Assembly: GCA_023254735.1 (NCBI GenBank)
Contig: JALRKV010000131.1
Span: forward strand, 1-40,809
Reading direction: 5' to 3'
DNA length: 40,809 nucleotides
DNA from: Pseudomonadales bacterium
GTDB taxonomy: Bacteria; Pseudomonadota; Gammaproteobacteria; Pseudomonadales; Pseudohongiellaceae
The notes under the pieces were generated by a model. The model was not told where the DNA came from and did no database searches. It saw nothing but the letters and a program-made list of their open reading frames with translations. Positions 17,170-27,932 of the stretch are shown one piece after another. Position 1 is the first letter of the stretch. Every line of letters starts with the position of its first letter. Made by a program: the position numbers and the translations under genes.

Positions 17170-19185
17170 ATGAGCGAAAAATTTGAAATACACTCGAACT
17201 TTAAACCCGCCGGACATCAGCCTCAGGCTATCGAAGGGCTGCTAGAGGGGTTAGAGGATGGTCTACGCGCACAAACGCTTCTGGGAGTTACTGGGTCTGG
17301 GAAAACCTTCACGATCGCCAACGTGATAGAACGGTCGCAGCGACCGGCGCTTGTGATGGCGCCCAACAAAACGCTCGCTGCGCAGCTCTATGGTGAATTT
17401 AAAGAATTTTTTCCCAAGAATGCAGTCGAATACTTCGTGTCGTACTACGACTATTATCAGCCTGAGGCCTATGTTCCTGCGTCTGATTTGTTCATTGAGA
17501 AAGATTCTTCGATAAATGATCACATTGAACAAATGCGTCTCTCCGCGACAAAGGCGCTCATGGAGCGCTCTGACGTAATTGTTGTTGCGACTGTTTCGGC
17601 GATTTACGGCCTCGGTGATCCTGCTGCGTATTTGAAGATGGTTGTGCACCTCGATCGGGGTGACAAGATTGATCAGCGGACTCTGCTCAAGCGCCTCGCA
17701 GAGTTGCAGTACACTCGCAATGACATGGAATTAAAACGGGCTACCTATCGTGTGCGTGGTGATGTGATCGATATTTATCCTGCAGAGTCTGAAAGGAACG
17801 CGATTAGGATACAGCTGTTCGATGACGAAATAGAAAAGCTTTCCTATTTCGATCCACTCACTGGGGCCGTGGTTAAGGAAGTGCCACGGCTAACGGTGTT
17901 TCCGAAATCGCACTATGTCACGCCGCGCGATACGCTGTTAAATGCGCTGGATAGCATCAAAGTCGAACTCAAAGAGCGGTTGGATTTTCTGCATGCCAAT
18001 AATCGCTTAGTCGAAGCGCAGCGCCTTGAGCAAAGAACCAAGTTCGATCTCGAAATGATTCAAGAACTCGGCTACTGCAATGGCATCGAAAACTATTCGA
18101 GGTATTTGTCTGGGAGACCAGCAGGTGCGCCGCCGCCGACGCTCTACGACTACCTGCCCGATAACGCAATTATCGTGTCCGACGAATCCCACGTTTCGAT
18201 TCCGCAGCTCGGTGCGATGTTTAAAGGCGATAGGTCACGTAAAGAAACGTTGGTCGAGTACGGTTTCCGGCTTCCCTCTGCGCTCGATAACCGGCCGCTT
18301 AGATTCGAGGAATGGGAGAATCTCACACCACAGATTATTTTCGTTTCAGCAACGCCGGGTAACTACGAAGAAGCGCATGAAGGCGCGCGCGTCGAGCAGG
18401 TTGTGCGACCAACCGGTCTGCTCGACCCGATTCTCGAGGTGCGGCCCGCAACCACGCAGGTCGATGATTTGCTCTCGGAAGTGACCCGTGTGACGGCCGG
18501 CGGTGAGCGAGTCCTCGTGACCGTGCTTACTAAGAGGATGGCCGAAGATCTCACGGACTATCTCGCTGAACACGGCGTCCGCGTGCGCTACCTGCACTCT
18601 GATATCGATACCGTTGAGCGCTCAGAAATTCTCCGCGATCTGCGGCTTGGTAAATTCGATGTGCTAATAGGGATTAATCTCTTGCGGGAAGGACTAGATA
18701 TTCCGGAGGTCGCGCTTGTTGCCATCCTCGATGCAGACAAAGAGGGCTTCCTTCGTTCCGATCGTTCGCTTATCCAGACAATAGGGCGTGCTGCGCGCAA
18801 TCTAAACGGCAAAGCCATACTGTATGCCGACAAGGTAACTGGCTCCATGCAGCGGGCGATGGACGAGTCAAATAGGCGGCGCGAAGTCCAGATCGCCTTT
18901 AACAAAGAGCATAACATCACCCCCATCGGCGTGAGTAAGCGCATATTGGATGTCATGGAAGGCGCGTACGCGAATCCAGCAACGCGCGAACGAACGAAAG
19001 GCAGGGGCGTTGCTGAGAAGTCGGGAGCCTATGCGCAACTAGACTTCGGTGACCCTAAAGCGATTGCAAAGGAAATTACAGTCCTTGAAGCACAGATGTA
19101 TGAGCATGCAAAAAATCTCTCCTTCGAAGAGGCTGCGCAGACGCGTGACCGCATCGCGGAATTAAGGCAGAAGCTGATTGCGTAA
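17170..19185 (+). CDS. uvrB: Excinuclease ABC subunit B
   Basis: 671 residues from the ATG at 17170 ([10 protein letters not shown]), compared with 673 in E. coli; an upstream TTG at 17125 is in frame but adds a non-conserved tail. UvrB is the damage-verifying helicase-like subunit of nucleotide excision repair, loaded by UvrA and cut by UvrC. Walker A GVTGSGKT is at 39-46. The beta-hairpin region [12 protein letters not shown], motif II DESHVS, motif [11 protein letters not shown] and motif [11 protein letters not shown] follow. The C-terminal UVR helix pair ([18 protein letters not shown]) that contacts UvrC and UvrA closes the protein. No SOS box was recognised upstream. Confidence 0.97.
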   Translation: MSEKFEIHSNFKPAGHQPQAIEGLLEGLEDGLRAQTLLGVTGSGKTFTIANVIERSQRPALVMAPNKTLAAQLYGEFKEFFPKNAVEYFVSYYDYYQPEAYVPASDLFIEKDSSINDHIEQMRLSATKALMERSDVIVVATVSAIYGLGDPAAYLKMVVHLDRGDKIDQRTLLKRLAELQYTRNDMELKRATYRVRGDVIDIYPAESERNAIRIQLFDDEIEKLSYFDPLTGAVVKEVPRLTVFPKSHYVTPRDTLLNALDSIKVELKERLDFLHANNRLVEAQRLEQRTKFDLEMIQELGYCNGIENYSRYLSGRPAGAPPPTLYDYLPDNAIIVSDESHVSIPQLGAMFKGDRSRKETLVEYGFRLPSALDNRPLRFEEWENLTPQIIFVSATPGNYEEAHEGARVEQVVRPTGLLDPILEVRPATTQVDDLLSEVTRVTAGGERVLVTVLTKRMAEDLTDYLAEHGVRVRYLHSDIDTVERSEILRDLRLGKFDVLIGINLLREGLDIPEVALVAILDADKEGFLRSDRSLIQTIGRAARNLNGKAILYADKVTGSMQRAMDESNRRREVQIAFNKEHNITPIGVSKRILDVMEGAYANPATRERTKGRGVAEKSGAYAQLDFGDPKAIAKEITVLEAQMYEHAKNLSFEEAAQTRDRIAELRQKLIA

Positions 19186-19242
19186 GCTGCGATTGCGCTC
19201 GGGTGCAGCGGAAAACCTTGCCGATGAAATTTCAGAAAAGAA

Positions 19243-19272
19243 TCGACATAACAGGATGGCTTTCCGTATAAT
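19243..19272 (+). promoter_or_regulatory. Promoter of tRNA-Val
   Basis: TCGACA (19243-19248), 18-bp spacer, consensus -10 TATAAT (19267-19272). The -10 ends 25 bp before the mature tRNA start at 19298. Confidence 0.72.
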
Positions 19273-19297
19273 CTGCGATCCCTCTGTAGGGTGACAC

Positions 19298-19374
<77 letters not shown>

Positions 19375-19480
19375 TCCTACAGACAGCTTTCAAGTAAGTG
19401 TTCAAGCGTTTTGGTAAGGTGTTAGCACCGAATATACCGTTAAGGCGTGTCATTAAATCCATGCTCTTAAAGTGAATCCC

Positions 19481-21406
19481 ATGCTCGAAGTTACTCTGCC
19501 TGACGGCAGCAAGCGTCAATACGACGCAGCGTTAAGCGTTGCACAAATTGCAGAATCAATCGGCGCGGGATTGGCCAAGGCCGCGCTTGCGGGTCGCATC
19601 GACGGCCAATTAGTAGACCTCTCGACACTGGTTGAGCGCGATGCCGAAGTCGCGATCATTACCGAACGCGACAGCGAAGGTCTCGAGGTTATCCGTCATA
19701 GCTGCGCTCATCTCATGGCGCAAGCCGTTCAGCGTTTATTTCCCTCCGCACAGGTAACAATCGGTCCTGTTATTGAGGACGGATTCTTCTACGATTTCGC
19801 TTTCGAGCGTGCTTTCACCCCAGAGGATCTCGAGGCCATCGAAAACATGATGGGCGAGATCGTAAAGGAGGGGCTTGATGTTCATCGCTCGGTGATGAGC
19901 CGTAGCGACGCAATCACGATGTTCAGGGAGATGGGTGAAGAATATAAGGTCGAAATCATCGAGAGTATTCCGGGTGACGAAGATCTGTCCTTCTACAAGC
20001 AGGGCGATTTTATCGATCTCTGTCGTGGTCCTCATGTTCCCAACACCAGCAAATTCAAGGCGTTCAAATTAACATCGGTCGCTGGCGCCTATTGGCGTGG
20101 AGACTCGAATAATGCGATGTTGCAACGCGTCTATGGCACTGCTTGGGCGACACCCAAAGACCTGAAGCAGTATCTGCAGCGTATCGAGGAAGCAGAGAAG
20201 CGCGATCACCGCAAGCTCGGCAAGCAACTTAACCTCTTCCATTTCCAAGAAGAAGCGCCGGGCATGGTGTTCTGGCATCCAAAAGGATGGGGTGTCTACC
20301 AAGCTGTGCAGCAATACATGCGCAAGGTTCAGAACGACAATGGGTATCTCGAAATCAATACACCGCAACTCGTTGATTACAGTCTGTGGGAGCGTTCGGG
20401 GCACGCTGCTAAATTTTCAGATGAAATGTTTAGCGTCGAATCTGAAAGCCGGATGTATGCTATCAAGCCGATGAACTGTCCCTGCCATATCCAGGTGTTC
20501 AATCAGGGTCTAAAGAGCTATCGCGATCTGCCAATGCGGCTTGCAGAGTTCGGGTCGTGTCATCGCTACGAGCCTTCGGGCAGTATGCACGGGCTGATGC
20601 GCGTTAGAGCCTTTGTGCAAGACGACGGTCATATTTTTTGCACAGAGGAACAGATTCAAAGCGAAGTCGCAAAATTCATGGACTTACTCTTCTCTGTCTA
20701 TAGAGATTTTGGTTTTGATGAAGTCATCCTGCGCTTGTCTACCCGCCCTGAGAAGCGCGTCGGTTCGGATGAGATCTGGGATCAGTCGGAGCAATCTTTA
20801 AAAGATGCGCTCAATGCCACTGGATTGCCATGGGAATTGGTGCCGGGTGAGGGCGCGTTCTACGGCCCCAAGATCGAATGCTCGCTCAAGGATTGTATGG
20901 GGCGGATTCTGCAGTGCGGCACGATTCAAGTCGATTTCAATACGCCAGGCCGCCTCGGCGCGAGCTATGTTGCTGAAGACAGCAGCCGTAAAGAGCCCGT
21001 TATGCTGCACCGTGCAATCCTCGGCTCCTTCGAGCGTTTTATCGGGGTTCTGATCGAGCATTACGCCGGAGCAATGCCGACATGGTTAGCCCCTGAGCAA
21101 GCTGTGATTATGAATATCACCGACAAACAGGCAGGCTACGTTCGCGAAGTCGAAGCCAAGCTTTCTGCTCAAGGATTCAGGGTGAGCACGGATTTGCGAA
21201 ATGAGAAGGTAGGCTTCAAGATTCGTGAGCACGCGATGCAAAAGGTCCCGTACTTATTAGTCATAGGCGACAAAGAGGTTGAGTCCGGCTCTGTTGCGGT
21301 GAGAACACGCAGCGGCGAAGACCTCGGCGTTATGACAGTAGATGACTTTTGTTCCCATTTGAGCGATGATGTCGCCCTTTTCGGCCGCACGCAAGCTTCG
21401 AGCTAG
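19481..21406 (+). CDS. thrS: Threonyl-tRNA synthetase
   Basis: 641 residues from the ATG at 19481 ([15 protein letters not shown]), which aligns with the E. coli start and length (642); a GTG at 19472 is an alternative. It charges tRNA-Thr. Domains in order: TGS (about 1-60); SAD editing domain with [10 protein letters not shown] and CRGPHVPN, which clears mis-acylated serine; class II catalytic core with KPMNCPCH and its zinc-binding Cys; HRYEPSG motif; and the anticodon-binding domain from about 540 ([16 protein letters not shown]). The stretch Asn-Cys-Pro-Cys-His has Cys where E. coli has Gly. It leads the conserved thrS-infC-rpmI-rplT-pheST-ihfA cluster. Confidence 0.97.
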   Translation: MLEVTLPDGSKRQYDAALSVAQIAESIGAGLAKAALAGRIDGQLVDLSTLVERDAEVAIITERDSEGLEVIRHSCAHLMAQAVQRLFPSAQVTIGPVIEDGFFYDFAFERAFTPEDLEAIENMMGEIVKEGLDVHRSVMSRSDAITMFREMGEEYKVEIIESIPGDEDLSFYKQGDFIDLCRGPHVPNTSKFKAFKLTSVAGAYWRGDSNNAMLQRVYGTAWATPKDLKQYLQRIEEAEKRDHRKLGKQLNLFHFQEEAPGMVFWHPKGWGVYQAVQQYMRKVQNDNGYLEINTPQLVDYSLWERSGHAAKFSDEMFSVESESRMYAIKPMNCPCHIQVFNQGLKSYRDLPMRLAEFGSCHRYEPSGSMHGLMRVRAFVQDDGHIFCTEEQIQSEVAKFMDLLFSVYRDFGFDEVILRLSTRPEKRVGSDEIWDQSEQSLKDALNATGLPWELVPGEGAFYGPKIECSLKDCMGRILQCGTIQVDFNTPGRLGASYVAEDSSRKEPVMLHRAILGSFERFIGVLIEHYAGAMPTWLAPEQAVIMNITDKQAGYVREVEAKLSAQGFRVSTDLRNEKVGFKIREHAMQKVPYLLVIGDKEVESGSVAVRTRSGEDLGVMTVDDFCSHLSDDVALFGRTQASS

Positions 21407-21510
21407 GCGGTCACAGGCGGTAAAGAGATATTTTATTTAGTAAAATCAGTTAGTTATTTTGATTTTCTATCCAGATTAATTGACACGAGGGATGAGCGTT
21501 CGCGCAAGCC

Positions 21511-22041
21511 ATGAGGAGCAGTTCAAAAAAGCCCATAATTAATGAGCACATCGAAGCCGAGCAGGTTCGCCTAGTAGGAGTCGAGGGAGAGCAATTGGGC
21601 ATCGTGTCGATTGCGGAGGCAAGAGAAGCTGCCGCGGCGATAAAGCACGATCTCGTGTTAATCGCACCAGATGCAGAACCGGTAGTCTGTAAGCTTATGG
21701 ACTACGGCAAGCATATCTTCGAACTTAAGAAGCAGAAAGCTGCGAGTAAAAAGAAGCAGCGCCGCACTCAGGTAAAGGAGATTAAGTTTAGACCAGGGAC
21801 GGAAGTAGGGGACTATCAGGTAAAACTACGCAACCTGACACGTTTCTTAGAGGATGGGGACAAGGCCAAGGTATCGTTACGATTCCGCGGCCGGGAAATG
21901 GCTCATCAACATCTTGGCATGGAACTCGTGAATCGAATCCGTAAGGATTTGGAGGAATTTGGTACCGTGGAGCAGGAGCCCAAGATGGAAGGCCGGCAGA
22001 TCGTAATGGTCTTAGCGCCGGTCAAAAAGCGCCCGCAGTAA
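21511..22041 (+). CDS. infC: Translation initiation factor IF-3
   Basis: 176 residues. IF-3 binds the 30S subunit, blocks premature 50S joining and proofreads the initiator tRNA and start codon. The N-domain block [14 protein letters not shown] and C-domain blocks [20 protein letters not shown] and [17 protein letters not shown] are clear. In many gammaproteobacteria infC begins with AUU, which lets IF-3 repress itself. Here a stop codon (21493-21495) lies six codons upstream and the only reasonable start in that space is the ATG at 21511, with no good ribosome-binding site immediately before it (GAGGG is about 19 bases away). The start is therefore slightly uncertain. Confidence 0.94.
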   Translation: MRSSSKKPIINEHIEAEQVRLVGVEGEQLGIVSIAEAREAAAAIKHDLVLIAPDAEPVVCKLMDYGKHIFELKKQKAASKKKQRRTQVKEIKFRPGTEVGDYQVKLRNLTRFLEDGDKAKVSLRFRGREMAHQHLGMELVNRIRKDLEEFGTVEQEPKMEGRQIVMVLAPVKKRPQ

Positions 22042-22050
22042 TAATCTGAG

Positions 22051-22163
22051 GGTCAGTATCCAGTGGCGTCGAGCATCGCTCGGTTTCCCGGGAGCTGACC
22101 TTTTCATTTCTGCAGGTATCATTACTTTTAGCCCCAAGGCAACGACCTTTGGGAGCAAATGCG
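22051..22163 (+). promoter_or_regulatory. Structured infC-rpmI spacer (candidate L20 operator or attenuator)
   Basis: GGTCAG (22051-22056) can pair with CTGACC (22095-22100), enclosing a nested CGAGC-ATC-GCTCG hairpin, and is followed by TTTTCATTT. A second imperfect hairpin (CCCCAAGG / CCTTTGGG, 22132-22153) lies just before the rpmI ribosome-binding site. In E. coli L20 represses rpmI-rplT through structures in this region; the analogy is by position only. Confidence 0.4.
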
Positions 22164-22173
22164 GAGTTAGACA

Positions 22174-22371
22174 ATGGCTGGAAAGTTAAAAACCCACAGT
22201 GGTGCTGCGAAGCGGTTTAAAAAGACCGCCTCCGGTTACAAGCGCAAAAGCGCCTATAAGAGTCACATCCTTACTAAGATGACGACAAAGCGAAAGCGTC
22301 AGCTGCGCGGCACGAGTGCCGTTCATGCGTCAGACATGCCTGCGGTAAAACGCATGCTTCGCGAAATCTAA
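22174..22371 (+). CDS. rpmI: 50S ribosomal protein L35
   Basis: 65 residues, very basic and of family length. The sequence [18 protein letters not shown] and the later [15 protein letters not shown] are L35 hallmarks. GGAG precedes the ATG by eight bases. It lies between infC and rplT as in nearly all bacteria and is 23 bp from rplT, so the two are co-translated. Confidence 0.98.
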   Translation: MAGKLKTHSGAAKRFKKTASGYKRKSAYKSHILTKMTTKRKRQLRGTSAVHASDMPAVKRMLREI

Positions 22372-22394
22372 TCAAAGGGTAAAGGAGATCTCCC

Positions 22395-22754
22395 ATGGCT
22401 CGAGTTAAACGCGGCGTCGTCGCTAATCGTCGTCACAAGAAAGTTTTAAAGCAGGCTAAAGGTTACTATGGTGCCCGCAGCCGTATCTATCGTGTTGCTG
22501 TTCAGGCAGTTACTAAAGCAGGCCAATACGCCTACCGTGACCGTCGTGTCAAAAAGCGTGTTTTTCGCGCACTTTGGATCACGCGTATTAATGCTCAGGC
22601 ACGTGCCAACGGCATGACTTACAGCCAGCTCATTGCTGGTCTGAAGAAAGCAAGCATCGAAGTCGACCGCCGCGTGCTGGCTGATCTCGCCGTGCATGAC
22701 AAGCCTGCATTCAATGCGATTCTCAATCAGGCTAAAGCTAGCCTAGCAGCCTAA
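22395..22754 (+). CDS. rplT: 50S ribosomal protein L20
   Basis: 119 residues. L20 binds 23S rRNA early in 50S assembly and in E. coli also represses its own operon. The family start [20 protein letters not shown] and the [21 protein letters not shown] segment are intact. A strong AAGGAG ribosome-binding site lies eight bases before the ATG. The 98-bp spacer to pheS holds a GCGGCGC/GCGCCGC hairpin (22774-22804) without a T-run. Confidence 0.98.
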   Translation: MARVKRGVVANRRHKKVLKQAKGYYGARSRIYRVAVQAVTKAGQYAYRDRRVKKRVFRALWITRINAQARANGMTYSQLIAGLKKASIEVDRRVLADLAVHDKPAFNAILNQAKASLAA

Positions 22755-22765
22755 TTGTGAGCTGA

Positions 22766-23869
<1,104 letters not shown>

Positions 23870-23942
23870 TCGTTAGCGCCTCTGGTGTGATCCACACTCA
23901 AGAAATGAATCGGCGGCGCTGTCAAAAGTATGTGAGTCCAAC

Positions 23943-26324
23943 ATGATTTTTAGCGAAAGCTGGTTACGTGAGTTTGTCGATCCCGGCATGTCGACTGCCG
24001 AACTCGTCGAGACCCTGACGATGGCGGGCCTTGAAGTCGATAGCGTCACTTCTGCGGCCTCGCAGTTCAGCGGCGTTGTAGTAGGGCAAGTCGTTAGCGT
24101 CGAACAGCATCCAGACGCCGACAAGCTCTCAGTCTGTCGAGTGACAGATGGTGGCGACGACTATCAGGTCGTCTGCGGCGCGCCAAATGTCCGAGCGGGG
24201 CTCTTGGTGCCCTTCGCGAAAGTTGGCGCTGTCCTCGAAGGTGGCGACAAGCCCTTCAAGATCAAAGCAGCAAAGCTAAGAGGCGTCGAGTCCAACGGAA
24301 TGCTTTGTTCTGCCGAAGAACTCGGTCTGGCCGAGACCTCGGATGGGTTGCTCGAACTACCGCAGACGCTCACTATCGGTGACGATATTAGAGTCGCACT
24401 GGCCCTAGACGATCAGCTTATCGAACTGGACCTTACCCCGAACCGTGGCGATTGTTTGGGCATGATCGGGCTTGCCCGTGAAGTGGGTGTGCTCGCACGT
24501 GCACCGGTTTATGGGCTCGAGTTCCCAACAGTCGAGATTACGTCGCAGCGCAGTATTGCTGTAGCAACGGCGGCGCCGGATGCCTGTCCCACATACCTAG
24601 GCCGGGTGATCGAAAACATTAATATTAAGGCGCCGAGCCCTTTCTGGCTAAAGGAGCGGCTTCGCCGCAGTGGTCTGAGGAGCATTGATCCGGTCGTCGA
24701 CGTGACTAATCTCATGTTGTTGGAACTCGGTCACCCCATGCATGCTTTCGATGCCGATAAACTCCAAGGCACTGTGACCGCGCGTTTTGCAGGCGAGGGC
24801 GAGAAATTAACGCTATTGGATGATCGGGAAGTTGTTCTCAACTCTGAAACATTGCTGATTGCCGATGAGGCGCAAGCGCTCGCCATGGCAGGTATCATGG
24901 GCGGGCTATCGAGTTCCGTAACGGCTAATACGACGTCTATATTTCTTGAATGCGCATTCTTTTCGCCGCTAGCAATTGCCGGAAAGGCGCGCAGCTATGG
25001 TATGCATACAGACGCTTCGCATCGTTACGAACGGGGCGTAGATTACGCATTGCAGGCGCGCGCGCTCGAACGCGCAACGGCGCTACTACTTGAAATAGTT
25101 GGAGGCAGTGCCGGGCCTGTGAGCACCGCCACTGGTAACTTGCCAGCAAGTCGGCAGGTTCGGTTAACGTTCTCGAATGTAAAACGCCTGTTAGGCGTCG
25201 AGATACCTGAAGCGGAGTGTTTGGATATTTTATCCAGTCTCGGGTTTGTCAAAGCAGCTTCCGATCCTGAAGGCTGCGAGTTCACGGTACCTTCCTTTCG
25301 CTTCGACGTGTCTATCGAAGCGGACCTGATCGAGGAAATTGCGCGGGTCTTTGGTTATAACAAACTGCCAGAGACGCTTGGAATAGGTGCGCAACGGCTG
25401 CCGAGACTCGCTGAGCGCGTCCGCCCCGTCTCAGCGCTTAAACGGTGCCTAGTTGCTGAGGGGTATCAAGAGGCAATTAATTACAGTTTTATCGATCCCG
25501 ATTTAGCAAAAATCGTGTGTCCTGAAAGTCAGGTTGTCTCGCTGCAAAATCCACTCTCGGCAGAAATGTCGGTCATGCGCCCTAGTATTCTCCCGGGGTT
25601 GCTTTCGACGCTTGGCTACAACCTGAATCGTCAGCGTGAGCGCGTGCGCCTATTTGAAGAGGGGCTGGTTTTCGAACGGCGAGATGGCGCGATTACTCAA
25701 ACGCGAAAAATAGCAGGCCTCGTGTATGGCTCTCAAAATCCTGTTGCATGGAATCAACCAAAGCAAGCCGTCGACTTTTATGACATCAAAGGTTCCGTTG
25801 AGTCCTTGCTTAATTTAGGACTGGGTGCTGCGGCCTACGAGTTCGTGAAAGGCGAGCATTCGGCGTTGCACCCTGGGCAATGCGCCGAGGTCCGATTTAA
25901 GGGCGAGCCTATTGGGTTCGTAGGCGCCCTTCATCCGCGGCTGCAGCGACATTTCGGTTTTGCGAGCACGGCTTATTTGTTTGAACTAGAGACTGCGGCG
26001 CTTGTCGAAGGGCGTTTGCCTTCGGCCTCCGCGCTGTCGCGATATCCAGAGGTCAGTCGAGACCTCGCGGTCGTGGTGTCTGCGGAGACGGCGGCGGGCG
26101 ACCTTGCTTCATGCATCCGCGTTAATGCGGGTGGTGACCTTACAGGATTGACCACTTTCGATGTCTATGAGGGGCCCGGAGTTGGGGAAGGTAGAAAATC
26201 AATTGCATTTGGCTTGACCTGGCAGCATCCTTCGCGCACCCTTAGCGATGAAGAGATTTCTGCTATTATTGCTAAATGTATCAGAGCCCTAGAGAGTGAA
26301 TTTAATGCTGAGTTGCGGGTTTAG
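23943..26324 (+). CDS. pheT: Phenylalanyl-tRNA synthetase beta subunit
   Basis: 793 residues, standard for the family. The beta subunit binds and edits tRNA-Phe. Domains: MIFSESWLREFVDP start, an EMAP-like tRNA-binding fold (about 40-150, with HPDADKLSVCRV and CGAPNVRAG), the B3/B4 editing domain (about 215-385, DVTNLMLLELGHPMHAFD), B5 (from about 409, FSNVKRLLGVEIP), a catalytic-like core, and a C-terminal FDX-ACB anticodon-binding domain from about 696 (SRYPEVSRDLAVVV). No strong ribosome-binding site precedes the ATG. ihfA follows after 78 bp. Confidence 0.98.
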   Translation: MIFSESWLREFVDPGMSTAELVETLTMAGLEVDSVTSAASQFSGVVVGQVVSVEQHPDADKLSVCRVTDGGDDYQVVCGAPNVRAGLLVPFAKVGAVLEGGDKPFKIKAAKLRGVESNGMLCSAEELGLAETSDGLLELPQTLTIGDDIRVALALDDQLIELDLTPNRGDCLGMIGLAREVGVLARAPVYGLEFPTVEITSQRSIAVATAAPDACPTYLGRVIENINIKAPSPFWLKERLRRSGLRSIDPVVDVTNLMLLELGHPMHAFDADKLQGTVTARFAGEGEKLTLLDDREVVLNSETLLIADEAQALAMAGIMGGLSSSVTANTTSIFLECAFFSPLAIAGKARSYGMHTDASHRYERGVDYALQARALERATALLLEIVGGSAGPVSTATGNLPASRQVRLTFSNVKRLLGVEIPEAECLDILSSLGFVKAASDPEGCEFTVPSFRFDVSIEADLIEEIARVFGYNKLPETLGIGAQRLPRLAERVRPVSALKRCLVAEGYQEAINYSFIDPDLAKIVCPESQVVSLQNPLSAEMSVMRPSILPGLLSTLGYNLNRQRERVRLFEEGLVFERRDGAITQTRKIAGLVYGSQNPVAWNQPKQAVDFYDIKGSVESLLNLGLGAAAYEFVKGEHSALHPGQCAEVRFKGEPIGFVGALHPRLQRHFGFASTAYLFELETAALVEGRLPSASALSRYPEVSRDLAVVVSAETAAGDLASCIRVNAGGDLTGLTTFDVYEGPGVGEGRKSIAFGLTWQHPSRTLSDEEISAIIAKCIRALESEFNAELRV

Positions 26325-26402
26325 CGCAGTCCTCTTCGGCTTAACGTTTTTAATTCAAATCGCGGTGAATAGCGCGAATGCACACCAAGACGAGGGTTTG
26401 AT

Positions 26403-26711
26403 ATGACAGACGGTGCCCTAACCAAGGCAGATATGGCTGAGCGTCTTTTCGAGGAGCTCGGTCTTAATAAGCGCGAAGCAAAAGAGGTGGTCGAGCAATT
26501 TTTTGAAGAAATTCGATCCTCTCTCGAGTCTAACGAACAGGTGAAGCTCTCTGGGTTTGGTAATTTCGACCTGCGTGATAAAAAGGAGCGTCCCGGACGC
26601 AACCCGAAAACAGGGGAAGAGATCCCCATTAATGCGCGGCGGGTGGTCACGTTTCGGCCTGGGCAAAAACTTAAAGCACGAGTAGAGGGCTATGCTGGAA
26701 GCCAAGAATAA
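26403..26711 (+). CDS. ihfA: Integration host factor subunit alpha
   Basis: 102-residue HU-family DNA-bending protein and the partner of IhfB at 10621. The start [20 protein letters not shown] and the arm segment [20 protein letters not shown] identify IhfA. The ribosome-binding site GAGGG is seven bases from the ATG at 26403. The pheT-ihfA linkage is conserved in gammaproteobacteria. Its end overlaps the MerR-like gene by 20 bp. Confidence 0.97.
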   Translation: MTDGALTKADMAERLFEELGLNKREAKEVVEQFFEEIRSSLESNEQVKLSGFGNFDLRDKKERPGRNPKTGEEIPINARRVVTFRPGQKLKARVEGYAGSQE

Positions 26712-27045
26712 CGACGAATTGCCAGAGATACCGCCTAAGCGCTACTTCACGATTGGAGAAGTTGGTGAACTCTGTGCCGTTAAGCCACACGTGCTTCGGT
26801 ATTGGGAAGCCGAATTTCCGCAGCTTAAGCCAGTAAAGCGTCGAGGCAATCGACGCTACTATCAACGCGGTGACGTCATTCTGATTCGTCAGATTAAAAG
26901 TCTTCTCTACGAGCAGGGCTACACTATCGGTGGCGCAAGGCTCAAGATGAATGATAAGAGTGAACCAGCCCAGCCTGCCCCTGTATCAAATATTGAGCTC
27001 AAAACCGTCATTGCAGAACTAGAAGCGGTAATAGCCTCGCTATAG
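26692..27045 (+). CDS. MerR-family transcriptional regulator
   Basis: 117 residues. An N-terminal MerR winged helix-turn-helix (about 17-86): [22 protein letters not shown], then [20 protein letters not shown] and [16 protein letters not shown]. The C-terminal tail is only about 30 residues, with no Cys metal-binding loop, so it is not a metal-sensing MerR. The same small regulator follows ihfA in Pseudomonas and relatives; its targets are unknown to me. It overlaps ihfA by 20 bp and is probably translationally coupled. tRNA-Pro follows 59 bp after the stop. Confidence 0.92.
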   Translation: MLEAKNNDELPEIPPKRYFTIGEVGELCAVKPHVLRYWEAEFPQLKPVKRRGNRRYYQRGDVILIRQIKSLLYEQGYTIGGARLKMNDKSEPAQPAPVSNIELKTVIAELEAVIASL

Positions 27046-27065
27046 AAAAGTTTCGCTTTCTGACG

Positions 27066-27095
27066 CTGTCATCTTGCGAGGAAAGTCGTTAAAAT
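27066..27095 (+). promoter_or_regulatory. Candidate promoter of tRNA-Pro
   Basis: CTGTCA (27066-27071), 18-bp spacer and TAAAAT (27090-27095), ending nine bases before the tRNA. The -35 match is modest; the tRNA could also be read from upstream. Confidence 0.4.
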
Positions 27096-27101
27096 TACGA
27101 A

Positions 27102-27181
<80 letters not shown>

Positions 27182-27352
27182 ATTTTTCTTTTTACTCCTC
27201 TCTTCGTAATTCTTCCTACTTCTTCCTACTGCTTTTACCGCAGCGCTCGCCTCTTTTATCTTTCGCAGCGCCATCTTTCAAAATGCATCCTTCACCCCTT
27301 AGCTTGTTTTTTAAAACTGCGTCATAGCCTCGGTCTAATGGCACCGGTCGCG

Positions 27353-27550
27353 TCATTCGATCCCGTCGCCTTTCGAGACGCGCAGGGCAAGAATGGATTC
27401 TGCTCTCTGCTTTGCTAGACAGCGCTCCTCGATTTCATCGATGTAGTCTAAGATTGCTTCACGCGCGCAGTACTCGATTGTTCTACCCGTTGTCATCGCC
27501 AAGATTAGCAGTCGCTTCTCAATTTGCTGTGGAAGGTCTATTGTGAACAT
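27353..27550 (-). CDS. Orphan ribbon-helix-helix antitoxin-like protein
   Basis: 65 residues. It looks like the RHH antitoxins (RelB/CopG-like, DUF6290 type): a short beta strand FTIDLPQQIEKRL, then LAMTTGRTIEYCAREAILDYIDEIEE, whose pattern LA..TGRT..Y..REAI...ID..EE is characteristic. GAGAGG lies six bases before the ATG. The usual C-terminal toxin-binding tail after the LA..R segment is missing or altered (ends SKGDGIE). The 171 bp downstream, up to tRNA-Pro, contains no RelE/ParE toxin frame. It may be an antitoxin remnant, a stand-alone regulator or an anti-addiction gene. It lies on the opposite strand beside a tRNA gene, a common place for acquired DNA. Confidence 0.68.
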   Translation of the reverse strand: MFTIDLPQQIEKRLLILAMTTGRTIEYCAREAILDYIDEIEERCLAKQRAESILALRVSKGDGIE

Positions 27551-27932
27551 GTTTAGCCTCTCATTGCTTTTGTTATTAGATTGTTTTTAGTCGCGCTGAT
27601 TTCGCATGGTGTCGCACAGGGGCAAGGAAACCGGCTGAATGAGCGATGCCTCCATCGACGGGCGACTTTTCTGCTACGCTACAGAAATCACCGGCTCTTC
27701 AGTGATACTAGACGCTGGAAGGCGTTTGGCAAGGTGACTTATGGTTTACAGCCCATTGGAATGGCGCTTCATCTATCAATATACAGTTGAGCTGGCAGTC
27801 GAAAACCACTATTGGTAGTGTTATTGCGCTCTTCTATCGTTTAAAATCATTAAGACCTGTGGTTGGCGGGTAATCGTCTTCCCGGCGTTACTCAACCCTC
27901 ATGACAAGAATAATTATCAGAATCTGAAAACG
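27551..27932. other. Gene-poor region upstream of smc
   Basis: 382 bp without a recognisable gene. A 69-codon frame at 27581-27790 has no family resemblance and an unnatural composition. It must contain the smc promoter, but no clear -35/-10 pair stands out (TTGGTA at 27812-27817 with TATCGT at 27835-27840 is weak). The antitoxin-like gene reads away from it. Confidence 0.5.

Noticed and set aside
20469..20490. Cys for Gly in the ThrRS NCPGH motif (NCPCH)
   Set aside because: From memory this variant occurs in many proteobacterial ThrRS proteins; the zinc Cys and the His are kept, so no loss of function is implied.
27581..27790. 69-codon frame upstream of smc with a hydrophobic start
   Set aside because: No domain, Arg/His-rich chance composition and no ribosome-binding site; more likely non-coding.
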